Assembly: GCF_014191875.1 (NCBI RefSeq)
Contig: NZ_JACHXD010000019.1
Span: forward strand, 1 to 64,000
Source of the DNA: Pseudoduganella violacea
GTDB taxonomy: Bacteria > Pseudomonadota > Gammaproteobacteria > Burkholderiales > Burkholderiaceae_D
Length of the DNA stretch: 64,000 nt
Reading direction: 5' to 3'
In this document: one piece after another, positions 18,051-26,636 of the stretch
Layout: every line of letters begins with the position of its first letter
Numbering within the stretch: position 1 is the stretch's first letter
Program-made: the position numbers and the translations under genes
The notes under the pieces: model-generated
The model's input: only the letters and a program-made list of their open reading frames with translations
Told to the model about the DNA's origin: nothing
The model's database searches: none

Positions 18051-18079
18051 CTGGCCAGGCAAGAAGGTAGCCTGGCCAG
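18051..18079. terminator. Perfect 10-bp stem-loop after the DUF3467 gene
   Basis: CTGGCCAGGC (18051-18060) and GCCTGGCCAG (18070-18079) are separated by 9 bases, directly after the stop codon at 18035-18037. There is no U-run. It is a likely operon-end hairpin, and it also marks the edge between the RTX block and the mobile backbone. Confidence 0.5.
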
Positions 18080-18227
18080 CACCACGCCAGGGCGATACAA
18101 AAGGAAATCATGGACTCGTGAGAAGCGATCTTACTGCAGCGCATCCCAACATAGCGGCCTCCATTGTCGGAGCAGCCTATACGCCGAACAAGGGGCCACC
18201 CCGCTCCCTTGCTCATCATCCTTATCC

Positions 18228-18640
18228 TCGCGCTCTTGCGTGCACCGAAAAACGCCCGCAAACCCACCTGTTTCAATTGGATTGACAAGCAGCGAAGCCA
18301 GACCATCGTAGGCATTTGTATCACGGAAGGAGCCCACGATGAATCAGGCAAATTTAGATACCGCACAAGCCATGCTACGTGCACTGGTCGCCGGTGCGTC
18401 TTGCGAGCATATCGCCAAGCTGCACGGCGTCACCAAATCGACCGTGTCGCAGCACATTCGCCAGCTGGCCGGCGAGCTGCAGCGCGTAGTGGGCGTGCTC
18501 GGCGTGGATGAGGAAACCTCGCCGACGGCCCATCTGATCCGCCGTTATGGCACCGACTACCTGGAAGCAGTGGAGCATTTCGTGCCAGCCGCAGCCATTG
18601 CGCCCGACACCTTGTCCGGCATGGTCACGCCGCGCCAGAT
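18228..18640 (+). repeat. Direct repeat copy B (start of the intact integrase-like gene)
   Basis: Matches 6262-6675 across the upstream region, TTGACA box, ribosome-binding site and first 100 codons. The two copies lie in the same orientation about 12 kb apart and bracket the block from 6.7 to 18.2 kb. Confidence 0.85.
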
Positions 18641-19235
18641 CGATCAGTACGTGGCCAAGATCGCGCGGCACAGCCGCTGCGTACGGCGCGATACGGCGTT
18701 GCTGCTGACACTCTTTCTCACCGCTGCCAAACCCATCGAGATCGCGCAACTCGCGGTCAGCGACTACCTTGACGCCGCCGGCCAATCGCGCACCACGTCG
18801 ACGCTGCGCCCCGAAATCGCCACCGGCCGCACCGCGCGCCTCTTGCACTTTAGCTGTCCCCGCACCTGCGCGGCGATTGACGCCTACCTGGCCGAGCGCG
18901 TGCGCAAAGGCTGGGGAACCCATCCGCACACCAGCTACCGCGGCCTGGACCCGGCCAGCCGACTCTTTCTCTCCCGCGACGGCCAGAGCATGCGCATCCG
19001 GCCGGGCGGCGGCACCAGCCAGCAGTATCTGTGCAAGGAAATCCATGAAATCTACCGCCGCATTTTCGGCTATGGTGGCATGCCCGGCATCCGCACCGCG
19101 TGCGCCCGCCAGATGGCGGCCCGCCAGCTCAAGGCGCGCGGCGCCGCCACGCAGGAGATCGGCGCGGTGCTGGGCCTGAAAAAGCTCGCCGTGCACAAGC
19201 TGCTGCGCAACGCGGCGCCAGCCCGCCATAGCTGA
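18339..19235 (+). CDS. Integrase-like protein with N-terminal HTH and degenerate recombinase domain
   Basis: A 298-residue protein. Residues 15-45 form an HTH (EHIAKLHGVTKSTVSQHIR). Residues 105-290 follow the layout of a tyrosine-recombinase catalytic domain (RRDTALLLTLFLTAAKPIEI, later MPGIRTACARQMAARQLKAR, then IGAVLGLKKLAVHKLL). Key residues look lost: Lys131 replaces the first catalytic Arg, Pro249 replaces the His of the HxxR box (Arg252 is kept), and no catalytic Tyr stands near the end. The start has AAGGAGCC upstream. It heads the backbone operon ahead of the Gp3-like and SbcCD-like genes. A DNA-binding, non-catalytic role is inferred. Confidence 0.65.
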   Translation: MNQANLDTAQAMLRALVAGASCEHIAKLHGVTKSTVSQHIRQLAGELQRVVGVLGVDEETSPTAHLIRRYGTDYLEAVEHFVPAAAIAPDTLSGMVTPRQIDQYVAKIARHSRCVRRDTALLLTLFLTAAKPIEIAQLAVSDYLDAAGQSRTTSTLRPEIATGRTARLLHFSCPRTCAAIDAYLAERVRKGWGTHPHTSYRGLDPASRLFLSRDGQSMRIRPGGGTSQQYLCKEIHEIYRRIFGYGGMPGIRTACARQMAARQLKARGAATQEIGAVLGLKKLAVHKLLRNAAPARHS

Positions 19236-19371
19236 TGCGCGGGTGGCGCGTTCCGTTCCGCCGCAGCACGGTGGGATGACCACACCGTACAGCGCGCAAC
19301 CAGCGCCCCGCTTGCACAGGCAGCATGCCATGGGAGCATGGATGCACTGATCCCCATGACAGGAGAACGCA

Positions 19372-20706
19372 ATGAACGCCCACTCCCTGAGCACGCTGCC
19401 GCCGCGCGCCACCGCCCCCACCCTCCTGGGCCAGCGCCAGGTCCGCATTCCCACCGCTGGCAAGATCCGGGCCGGCATCAAGGTGCTGACCAAGGCGGCC
19501 GCCAGCGATCCGCGCATCCGCACCTTGTACGAACAGGGTCTGGCCCAGCACGCGACGTTTGAGCAGATCGAGCAACGCATTGCGGCCGCGTTCCCGGAGG
19601 TGAAAAGCCCGCTGGTACCGAAAAACGTGGCCTGGTTCACGGTGCGGCCCAACGACTTTCCCAATCCGGCGCTGGCCGCCCAGATCCTAGCAGCCTATGG
19701 CGAAGATCGCGGCGACGGCGTGGCCCGGCTCTACCGCTTCCCGGTGGTCTTTCCCGCCGATACCTGGCAGGCGGTGATGCCGCATGAGCTCGCCTGCTGG
19801 GGGCGCAATGAAAAGCGCTACTGGAGCACCTATGCCGAGGACGGCCACACCCGCCACTGCACCATGTTCGCGCCGGCCAAGATGGATCCCAATCGGCAAC
19901 GCGCCGTGCGCCTCTTCGGCGGGCGCGCCACCCAGCTACGCCCCGAGAACGGCGGGCGCTGCGATCCGGAGGTCTGTCCGGAATTCCAGAGCCGCCAGTG
20001 CAATCTGTCCGGGCGCTTTATCTTCTACATCCCCGGCATCCGCTCACTCGACGCGTTCGAGCTGCACACCAACAGCTTCTACGCCATGAGCCGCGCCATC
20101 GAGCGCTTCGAGGCCATCGCCTTCATGCGCGGCGGACGCCTGGCGGGATTCCTCGACCACGAGCGCACGCCGCTATACCTGACCAAACACTTACGCGAGG
20201 TGTCCCACATCGATCCGAAAACGGGCCAACCGGTGCGCAGCGCACACTGGATCATCGAACTGGAGGCGCCGGTCGACGTCGCGGCCTTGCTCAGTCCACC
20301 CGATGACGAGAGCGTGCTGCGGCAAGCGGCCCAGTCGGTGCAGGCGCTGCAGGGCCATGCCGGGTTCGGCACCGACACGCCGCCCCAGGCGGACTTGACC
20401 GAGACGCCAGCGCCGGTGCGCGAGTCCAGCGTTGCCCCGCGCGCGTCGGCCGCCCCACCCGCGCCAGCGGGCGCGGAAACGGGAACAGGAGAAGCCGATG
20501 CCACCGACATCGATGCCATCCACGCCTTGGCCGCCAGCTATGGCGTCGCACCGGAACGCTTCGACGCCTTCGCCGACTGGTGCTGGGGCGCCGGCTGGCG
20601 ACGCAACCGCCAGGGCCGTGCGCGTGCGCTGGCCGAGCTGCAACGCTACCGCGACGAACCGGCGCGTTTTATCGCGCGCATCCACGACGAACTCGGCGAC
20701 CAATAA
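19372..20706 (+). CDS. Gp3-like protein (annotated in mobile elements as hydrolase or metal-binding protein)
   Basis: A 444-residue protein. Its first 270 residues carry conserved features of the Gp3-like family found on plasmids, ICEs and phages: RQVRIPTAGKIRAGIKVLTK, YRFPVVFPADTWQAVMPHEL, and a Cys-rich segment RCDPEVCPEFQSRQC followed by LSGRFIFYIPGIRSLDAF. The Cys cluster suggests metal binding. Some relatives of the fold act as recombination directionality factors; whether this one does is not shown. The C-terminal 100 residues are low-complexity and then a small helical domain. The ATG is preceded by AGGAG. It sits 20 bases before the SbcD-like gene, in one operon. Confidence 0.6.
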   Translation: MNAHSLSTLPPRATAPTLLGQRQVRIPTAGKIRAGIKVLTKAAASDPRIRTLYEQGLAQHATFEQIEQRIAAAFPEVKSPLVPKNVAWFTVRPNDFPNPALAAQILAAYGEDRGDGVARLYRFPVVFPADTWQAVMPHELACWGRNEKRYWSTYAEDGHTRHCTMFAPAKMDPNRQRAVRLFGGRATQLRPENGGRCDPEVCPEFQSRQCNLSGRFIFYIPGIRSLDAFELHTNSFYAMSRAIERFEAIAFMRGGRLAGFLDHERTPLYLTKHLREVSHIDPKTGQPVRSAHWIIELEAPVDVAALLSPPDDESVLRQAAQSVQALQGHAGFGTDTPPQADLTETPAPVRESSVAPRASAAPPAPAGAETGTGEADATDIDAIHALAASYGVAPERFDAFADWCWGAGWRRNRQGRARALAELQRYRDEPARFIARIHDELGDQ

Positions 20707-20726
20707 GAACCTGCAAGGAGTCCATC

Positions 20727-22016
20727 ATGACACGACGCATTGCCCATTTCTCCGACCTGCACTATGCCAACGACACCCTGGCCGAAGTCGATGCTTGCTT
20801 TGGCCATGCCATCGACGCGGCCATCGCCCAGCACGCCGAGGTGGCCATCATCACCGGCGACACCACCGACCATGCCCTGCCGGTGCATGCCCCCGCCTTT
20901 GCCGCGCTGGCACGCCAGATCCGGCGCCTGGCCGAGCATTGCCCGGTGCTGATGCTGCAGGGCACCTACAGCCATGAACCGCTCGGTACGCTGGGGGTGT
21001 TTCCCCTCCTGGGCGGGCGGCACCCCATCCATGTGGCCGAGCGCATCGGGCAAGTGGCGTTGAGCAGCCGCGGACAATGGCACGCTTCGCCCGGCTGGCG
21101 TTTCGACACGGTACCCGAGGGCTGCGCGCTGCTGTGTTCCTGCCTGCCCACCCTGAACAAGGGCATGCTGGCGGCGGCCGTCGGCGCGAGCCATGCGGCG
21201 CTGGCCATGGGCGAGGAACTGGCCCAGGTACTGCACGGGTTTGCGCCCACGCACGAGGCGTGCCGGGCACGCGGTATTCCCACCGTCGGCCTGTCGCATG
21301 GCACCGTGATCGGCTGCCTGACCGAACATGGCGTGCCGATGGCGGGACTGGACCATGAATTCACCGCCGGCGCCCTGTTTCGCGCCGGCGCCAGCGCCTT
21401 CATGCTGGGGCATATCCACCGCCACCAAGCCTGGCAGCAGGCGGGCCAGGTGATTGCCTATCCCGGCTCCATCGGCCGCCTGCACCACGGCGAGCAAGGC
21501 GAGAAAGGTTTTTTGCTGTGGCAGGTCGGCGCCCATGCGGCCAGCGCCACGCTCATCCCCACCCCGGCGCGGCGCATGGTGGAATTCGCCTTCGACGGGC
21601 CGCCCGACATGGCGGCGCTGCGCCAGTGGGCTAGTAGCCAGCAAACCGAGGGGGCCTGGGTCCGGGTGCGCTGGACGGTGGCCGACACCGCGCGCCACCT
21701 TGCCGACCGCGATGCCATCGCCCAGCTGTTTCAAGGCGCGGCAGGCCTCAAGCTCGAGGGCCGGGTCGTGCCGACCGTGCGCGCCAGGGCCGCCGGCATC
21801 GGACGCGACGCGTCGCTACGCCACCAGCTTGCGCACTGGGCCGAGGTGACGGGTGCGCAGGCCGGTGCGCTGTGCGACTGCCTGGACCAGTTGACGCGAC
21901 ATCGTCCAGAGGATATTGCCAGCCAGATCCTGTTGCACGCGACGCACAGCCCAACGCCGACCGATCGCGCAGCGCCGGAAGCAATGGCGCCAGCGGCACG
22001 CGCGCTGGCCGCCTGA
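20727..22016 (+). CDS. SbcD-like metallophosphoesterase
   Basis: A 429-residue calcineurin-type phosphoesterase. Metal-binding motifs are seen in order: HFSDLHYA (DxH), ITGDTTDH (GDxxD), GTYSHEP in the place of the usual GNHD/E, GLSHGT, and LGHIHRHQ (GHxH). The ATG at 20727 has AAGGAG 7 bases upstream and is preferred over an earlier open start. It precedes the SbcC-like gene by 75 bases. The pair should form an SbcCD/Mre11-Rad50-like nuclease acting on DNA ends or hairpins, probably for the element's own DNA. The altered third motif matches what I recall of plasmid-borne versions. Confidence 0.8.
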   Translation: MTRRIAHFSDLHYANDTLAEVDACFGHAIDAAIAQHAEVAIITGDTTDHALPVHAPAFAALARQIRRLAEHCPVLMLQGTYSHEPLGTLGVFPLLGGRHPIHVAERIGQVALSSRGQWHASPGWRFDTVPEGCALLCSCLPTLNKGMLAAAVGASHAALAMGEELAQVLHGFAPTHEACRARGIPTVGLSHGTVIGCLTEHGVPMAGLDHEFTAGALFRAGASAFMLGHIHRHQAWQQAGQVIAYPGSIGRLHHGEQGEKGFLLWQVGAHAASATLIPTPARRMVEFAFDGPPDMAALRQWASSQQTEGAWVRVRWTVADTARHLADRDAIAQLFQGAAGLKLEGRVVPTVRARAAGIGRDASLRHQLAHWAEVTGAQAGALCDCLDQLTRHRPEDIASQILLHATHSPTPTDRAAPEAMAPAARALAA

Positions 22017-22091
22017 TGGTCCGGCGCCTTCCATCATCGCTTGCACTACTGGGCACCGGCGCGACACTGGTGTCCTTCACAGGAGATTGCC

Positions 22092-24539
22092 ATGCTTGCT
22101 CGACACCTTACCTTAACCGGCTTTATCGGCATCCGTGACGGCCTTGGCCATGCCAGCATCACCCTGGACTTCGCCCGCGACACCGCCGGCGCGGCCCTGG
22201 TCGCCATCACCGGCCGCAACGGCCGCGGCAAGACTACCATCCTCGACAATATGACACCCTACCCCGTCATGCCCTCGAAAGCCGGCCAGGATGGCCTGGG
22301 CGCCTTTTCCTACTACGACGAGGTCTATCTACCCGAGAACGAGAAAATCCTGGAGTGGGAGATGCACGGTGTGCTGTACCGCTCGCATCTGGTCATCCGC
22401 CTGGGCGGCAAGCGCCGCACCGAAGCCTACCTGCACCAGCACAACGGGCAGGATTGGGAACCTGCGCGCCTGGCCGACGGCACGCTCTCCGATGGCCGCA
22501 TGGAGAGCTACCAGCGCTGTGTCGAGGCCATCGCCGGTCCCGCGGCCACCTTCTTCACCACCGCGTTTTCGGCCCAGCACCGGCGCCAGCTCTCCGCCTA
22601 CCGCCATGCGGAAATCAAGGGGCTGCTGGCCGACCTGCTGGGTCTGGAACAGCTCAAGGCGCTGAGCGCCCAGGCCGGCGACACGGCACGCCTCTTGCGT
22701 ACGGGCTTGTCCGGCCTACGCGAGCAATTGACCGCGCTACGGACCGAGCAAGCGCAGTTGCAGGAAGAAGACGTTCGTCTGGACGCCACCGTCCGCGGCG
22801 CCGACCTGGCCCGGCAAAACCGCCACATCGCCCTGGCAAGGCTGGATACGCGCAAGGCGGCATTGGCCGCCCTGCACACCGAACAGGTACTGGCCGCCGA
22901 CCACGACGCGCGCCGCAGCCAACTACTGGCGGAGCGGCAGCAGTGCCTGGCACGCGGCCGCGCGACACTGGCCGATATCGGGCAGCAAATACAGGCGGAA
23001 CAAGCAAGGCTGCTCCAGGCGCGGCAGCGCTACGCCCAGCGGATGGCGGCCTGGGAAACCGATCTGGCGGCGCTGCGCGCGCAGCGTACCGAGCTGCAGG
23101 ACGTCCTGCAGACAGGCCCGCGCGTGGCGCGTGCCGCCTCGCGCCTACCATTGCTCCAGCGTCTGCATGCCCGGCGCAGCGCCGTGGCCGAGGCGCGGCA
23201 AGCGCAGGTCAGGCGATGCGAGCAGCTGCAAACCTGCATCACCGTGCTCCAGGCCCAGCTGAAGACGGTCGAGCACGAAGCGGGGCTGGCCGTGCTCAAG
23301 GCGCAGGAGCTGCGGCAGCGCTTTGCGCTGACCACCCAGGTGCCCTGCCATGGCAGCGCGCTGCAGGAACGTTGCCAGCTCCTGGCCGACGCCCGGGCGG
23401 CACAGCCCTTGCTGCCCGACGCCAGCGCCACCGTCCAGCGCCTGAACACCACGCACCAGGCATTGCTGCTGGAGGCGGCCCAACTCAAGGCGCAGCTCGC
23501 GCAACTGGCCGGCGCGCCAGACGCGTTCGGCCAGGCAGCCGCCCGGTTGCGGCGCACCCAGGCCGCCCTCGCCAACGCGCAGCAACTGGCCGCCCGGGAA
23601 GCGGACATCCGGCGCGCCAGCGCAAACCTCAGCTATGCCGAGGCGCGTATCGGCACCCTGTTGGCCCAGGCGCCCACCGGCGAGACCGGGGATGGGGATG
23701 GGGGCGAGCAGGACGCCGTCGCGGCACGGCTCGCGACCCTCGCTGCCCAAGAAGCGGGCACGGCGCTGCGCGAGCGCGACGCGCTAGCCTGCATCGATGC
23801 CCTGCTGGCCACCTTGCCGCAGCCGCCGGATCCCGCCGCCATGGACCATGCGACGCGTGCCCTGACCCAGGCGCAGACTGCCTGCGATGGCGCCGAAGCG
23901 GCCTTCCTGGCCACCCTGCGCGCCCAGCAACAGCGCGAGGAGCTGGCGCGGCGCCACGCCTCCAACGTACGCAAAGAAGCCATATTGGCAACGCACGCCG
24001 CTCACATCGAATCACAACTGGCGATCTGGCTGATGTTTGCCAAGAGCATGGGCAATGAGGGCATTGTCGCGCTGGTCATTGAAGACGCCGGCCCGGACCT
24101 GTCGGCACTGACCAACGATCTGCTCGCTGCCTGCTACGGCCCGCGCTTTTCGGTTGCCATCCGGACGCAGTTGGAAAACAGCAAGGGGGATGTCAAGGAA
24201 GGTTTTGAGATCACGGTGCACGACGCCGAGAACGGTTCGGCCAAGAGCGTGGCCAAGATGAGCGGCGGCGAGCGCATCTGGATCAACGAGTGCCTGACGC
24301 GGGCCATGGCCCTGTATTTGAACAGCACCGCCACGCGCCGGCCGCAGACGCTGTTCTCGGACGAGGCGGACGGCGCCTTTGACGAGCAGCACAAACGGCA
24401 GTTTATGGCGATGAAACGCGAGGTACTGCGTATCGGTGGCTATGCGCAGGAATATTTCATCTCGCATACGCCCGAGTTGGCCGCCATGGCGGACGCCGTG
24501 ATCGATCTCGATCAGTTCGTGCCGTTGTCGACTACCTGA
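22092..24539 (+). CDS. SbcC/Rad50-like ATPase
   Basis: An 815-residue SMC-like protein. Walker A GRNGRGKTT is at residues 41-49. Long Gln/Ala/Leu-rich coiled coils occupy about residues 190-640. The C-terminal half of the ATPase has the signature KMSGGERIW, Walker B TLFSDEADGAFD and an H-loop FISHTPEL. The hinge contains PCHGSALQERC instead of a standard CxxC zinc hook, so its dimerisation may differ. AGGAG precedes the ATG at 22092. It acts with the SbcD-like protein upstream. Its last codons overlap the reading frame of an alpha/beta-hydrolase remnant, marking an insertion junction. Confidence 0.85.
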   Translation: MLARHLTLTGFIGIRDGLGHASITLDFARDTAGAALVAITGRNGRGKTTILDNMTPYPVMPSKAGQDGLGAFSYYDEVYLPENEKILEWEMHGVLYRSHLVIRLGGKRRTEAYLHQHNGQDWEPARLADGTLSDGRMESYQRCVEAIAGPAATFFTTAFSAQHRRQLSAYRHAEIKGLLADLLGLEQLKALSAQAGDTARLLRTGLSGLREQLTALRTEQAQLQEEDVRLDATVRGADLARQNRHIALARLDTRKAALAALHTEQVLAADHDARRSQLLAERQQCLARGRATLADIGQQIQAEQARLLQARQRYAQRMAAWETDLAALRAQRTELQDVLQTGPRVARAASRLPLLQRLHARRSAVAEARQAQVRRCEQLQTCITVLQAQLKTVEHEAGLAVLKAQELRQRFALTTQVPCHGSALQERCQLLADARAAQPLLPDASATVQRLNTTHQALLLEAAQLKAQLAQLAGAPDAFGQAAARLRRTQAALANAQQLAAREADIRRASANLSYAEARIGTLLAQAPTGETGDGDGGEQDAVAARLATLAAQEAGTALRERDALACIDALLATLPQPPDPAAMDHATRALTQAQTACDGAEAAFLATLRAQQQREELARRHASNVRKEAILATHAAHIESQLAIWLMFAKSMGNEGIVALVIEDAGPDLSALTNDLLAACYGPRFSVAIRTQLENSKGDVKEGFEITVHDAENGSAKSVAKMSGGERIWINECLTRAMALYLNSTATRRPQTLFSDEADGAFDEQHKRQFMAMKREVLRIGGYAQEYFISHTPELAAMADAVIDLDQFVPLSTT

Positions 24540-24745
24540 GCAGCTTGCCATACGTGGTTCTGAACAAGATCGGCGCAATGGGCATCTGCGCTGGTGCCGG
24601 ATATACCGCCAACGCGGCCATCAACGACCGTCGAATCAAGGCCGAGGGTACCGTAAGCGCCGTCAACATCGGTTCCATGTTCCGCAACCGCTGGGAAAAT
24701 AATATCCGTGACGCCGATGCCATGCCGGCCTTGGACGGTGGTTCC
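24527..24745 (+). pseudogene. Alpha/beta-hydrolase fragment (internal part only)
   Basis: In the frame that runs through the end of the sbcC-like gene, VVDYLSSLPYVVLNKIGAMG, then ICAGAGYTANAAINDRRIKA and GTVSAVNIGSMFRNRW match the nucleophile-elbow region of dienelactone-hydrolase-like alpha/beta hydrolases, with GICAG as the elbow. GC-rich third positions continue to about 24745 and then family character stops. Both the N-terminal and C-terminal parts are missing. The fragment probably arrived with the SDR/MerR block that follows. Confidence 0.6.
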
Positions 24746-25077
24746 CAAGCCAGGACCGCAGATGCCGGTGGCCAACCGCCTCCACAGCATTGGGTATCGC
24801 TCGTCTTGTTTTTGACGAGCGTGGCGTCTAAAACCTTTCAAATTGAAAAAAGCGGAACCAGTGGGAACGTGCTCTCCAGATGGCGCGGCTGGGCAAGGTG
24901 ACACATAACTTGACCTTAGGGTTCGACCCTGCTTGTCAGATTGGTGCCCTTGCCCATTTCCATCTGAAAGTCCGGACAGTATCTGAGGCTACGCGGTTCA
25001 CGCAAGCCAGCATACGAGGAGGGAAAAGCCATGGACACACACGTTTGGCGAGCACGGTGTGCTACCTACCCGACGCA
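24746..25077. other. Junction interval with hairpin and MerR-type site
   Basis: It contains a hairpin (CGCTCGTC 24798-24805 with GACGAGCG 24814-24821), a MerR-type palindrome at 24910-24930, and a well-placed ribosome-binding site (AGGAGGG) before an ATG at 25031. The frame from that ATG (MDTHVWRARCATYPTHQ) runs antisense into the SDR gene after about 17 codons, so it looks like the start of a lost gene. Confidence 0.45.
24910..24930 (+). promoter_or_regulatory. Orphan MerR-family-type operator/promoter
   Basis: TTGACC (24910-24915) is followed by the palindrome AGGGT-TCG-ACCCT (24918-24930), the arrangement used by metal-responsive MerR-family promoters, where the dyad fills a long spacer. 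The expected -10 is poor. It points toward the truncated frame at 25031, so its original target gene appears deleted. Confidence 0.4.
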
Positions 25078-25869
25078 TCAGGTGCGGGGTTTCAGCATCT
25101 TTTCAACAATCCCAAGAATGGCCTGGCGGCGCAAGATGCGCGGCAATATGCTGAGGGCGCGATTCGCACGTCCGGCGACATGGTGGCTCACACCCCGGTC
25201 AAGCGCGCGCAAACCCTCGGTAACGACAGCATCAACTGGCATCCGTTTGCCGACCGCTGCCTCGGCAGCACCAACCACATCAAAAAAGGCAGTGTCGGTC
25301 GCACCCGGACACAAAGCCAGAATGCGAACACCGCGTGTCCGGTTCTCAGCCCATAGCGCCTCCGAAAATGACAGTACGAATGCCTTGGTCGCGCCATAAA
25401 TGGCCATATACGGATCAGGCTGCAAAGCGGCAGTCGACGCCACGTTGATGATCGCTCCTTCGCCAGAGGCCAGCATGGCGGGCAGCGCGGCATGGGTAAG
25501 CTCCACGACTGCATTGCAGTTGAGGGAGATCTCCAGAACTTGGCGCTGTAGCGGAATGTCTTCAAAGCGGCCATGCGTTGCAAATCCGGCGTTGTTGATC
25601 AGGAGGTCCGGCACTAGGCCGAGAGCGCAAGCTCGCGCATAGGCATCGGTCGCGGCGCCGGGCACCGTCAGGTCAACCGGCATCGCCTCAGCGCGAATGC
25701 CGTGTTTCTGCGCCAGTTCCCTGGCAAGCCCAGCCAGAATTCCAGCAGAGCGCGCCACCAGGACCAGATTGACGCCGCGTGCAGCTAACGCCTGCGCAAA
25801 GGCACGTCCGATGCCGGAAGATGCGCCGGTGATCAATACTGTTTTATTGCAAAATTTAAAAGGTTTCAT
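25078..25869 (-). CDS. SDR family short-chain dehydrogenase/reductase
   Basis: A 263-residue classical SDR. The cofactor motif TGASSGIG (residues 14-21) lies in a Rossmann fold, with NNAG at 92-95 and catalytic Ser145, Tyr158 and Lys162 (YGATK). An Arg at the end of beta-2 (LVARSA) favours NADP(H). The substrate is unknown. It is divergent from the merR-type gene with a dyad promoter between them, so it is probably the regulated target. The last 25 residues are basic and may contact membranes, as in DltE-like or steroid-dehydrogenase-like members. Confidence 0.88.
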   Translation of the reverse strand: MKPFKFCNKTVLITGASSGIGRAFAQALAARGVNLVLVARSAGILAGLARELAQKHGIRAEAMPVDLTVPGAATDAYARACALGLVPDLLINNAGFATHGRFEDIPLQRQVLEISLNCNAVVELTHAALPAMLASGEGAIINVASTAALQPDPYMAIYGATKAFVLSFSEALWAENRTRGVRILALCPGATDTAFFDVVGAAEAAVGKRMPVDAVVTEGLRALDRGVSHHVAGRANRALSILPRILRRQAILGIVEKMLKPRT

Positions 25870-25902
25870 TGTCTATGTGAACGAATGGCAAGAGTTCACA
25901 AG

Positions 25903-25932
25903 CGTATAGTGTTGACCATAGTCCATGGTCAA
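25903..25932 (-). promoter_or_regulatory. MerR-type promoter/operator for the SDR gene
   Basis: A dyad TTGACCAT-AGTCC-ATGGTCAA spans 25912-25932. Read on the minus strand, its TTGACC (25932-25927) is a -35 box and TATACG (25908-25903) a -10 box, with an 18-base spacer overlapping the dyad. Such a long spacer over a dyad is typical of MerR activation by DNA distortion. The regulator gene diverges at 25999. Confidence 0.6.
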
Positions 25933-25998
25933 GGGTTATTTCATGGTCGGCCCACCGGCCTTTTTCAATGCGAATGTCAAGTTTTCAGAGGAGCAGTT

Positions 25999-26412
25999 AT
26001 GCAAATAGGCGACATCGCCCGCCGCGCGGGCGTATCGCGGGACACCGTGCGCTTCTACGAGCGCATGGGCCTGCTGGATGAAGCGACCCGGCCCAACACC
26101 ACCAACAACTACAAGGTCTATTCGGCAACGGCGTTGCGGCGTATCGAACTGATTGGGCACGGCAAGGCACTCGGCTTTACATTAAAAGAAATCGCCGAAG
26201 TGATCCAAGCATGGGAGCAAGACGATCTGGCAACAGAGAACAAGGTCCGGCTAATCCAGGAGAAGATCGAGCAGGTTGACCAGAAAGCGCGATCCCTGGA
26301 ATTGCTCAGGGCAGGGCTGAACGACGCGCTGATCAAGGTGGAAAGCGGCTGTAACGACGAAGCGTCAGAACACGGACAATACGCCACGACCGCGTGCCGA
26401 TCACGCTCATGA
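25999..26412 (+). CDS. MerR family transcriptional regulator
   Basis: A 137-residue regulator with an N-terminal winged HTH (MQIGDIARRAGVSRDTVRFY, then ERMGLL) and a long dimerisation helix (residues 75-110). The C-terminal tail has two cysteines (C119 in ESGCNDE and C133 in TACRSRS), which could sense metal or redox state; the spacing does not fit a known MerR metal loop. GAGGAG precedes the ATG at 25999. It is divergent from the SDR gene and probably controls both through the 25912-25932 dyad. Confidence 0.85.
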   Translation: MQIGDIARRAGVSRDTVRFYERMGLLDEATRPNTTNNYKVYSATALRRIELIGHGKALGFTLKEIAEVIQAWEQDDLATENKVRLIQEKIEQVDQKARSLELLRAGLNDALIKVESGCNDEASEHGQYATTACRSRS

Positions 26413-26636
26413 CCGCGTGACATTGGTTTGTCGTGACGAGATCAGAGGCCCGTGACTACCCGCTGGCGGCCGGTCATCGCTGAGCTCGCCTGTCCTGCCT
26501 GGCATCGCCCCTCGTTAACTTGACCGCATTGCTGCGCGTTGCACATACCGGTCTACGAAGCCAACCGCCCCGCGACAAGCTCTCTTGTTTCGACGTCGGT
26601 ATGATATGCAGCATCCCATCCGACAAGGAGAAAGCG

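Noticed and set aside
18375..19664. Antisense open frame of 429 codons over the integrase-like gene
   Set aside because: It has Ala/Gly/Arg-rich shadow composition and spans two convincing plus-strand genes.
20646..21734. Antisense open frame of 362 codons over the SbcD-like gene
   Set aside because: The plus-strand frame contains ordered phosphoesterase motifs; the antisense frame has none.
22355..24058. Open frame of 567 codons on the plus strand over the sbcC-like gene
   Set aside because: It is a shadow in another frame, rich in Ala/Gly/Arg/Pro, while the overlapping frame encodes a complete SbcC-like ATPase with all motifs.
24512..24904. Minus-strand open frame of 130 codons at the sbcC end
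   Set aside because: The plus strand here carries alpha/beta-hydrolase sequence with GC-rich third positions, so the minus frame is its shadow.
24918..24930. T-arm-like sequence GGGTTCGACCCT as a possible tRNA
   Set aside because: No acceptor, D-arm or anticodon arm can be folded around it; the dyad fits a MerR-type operator better.
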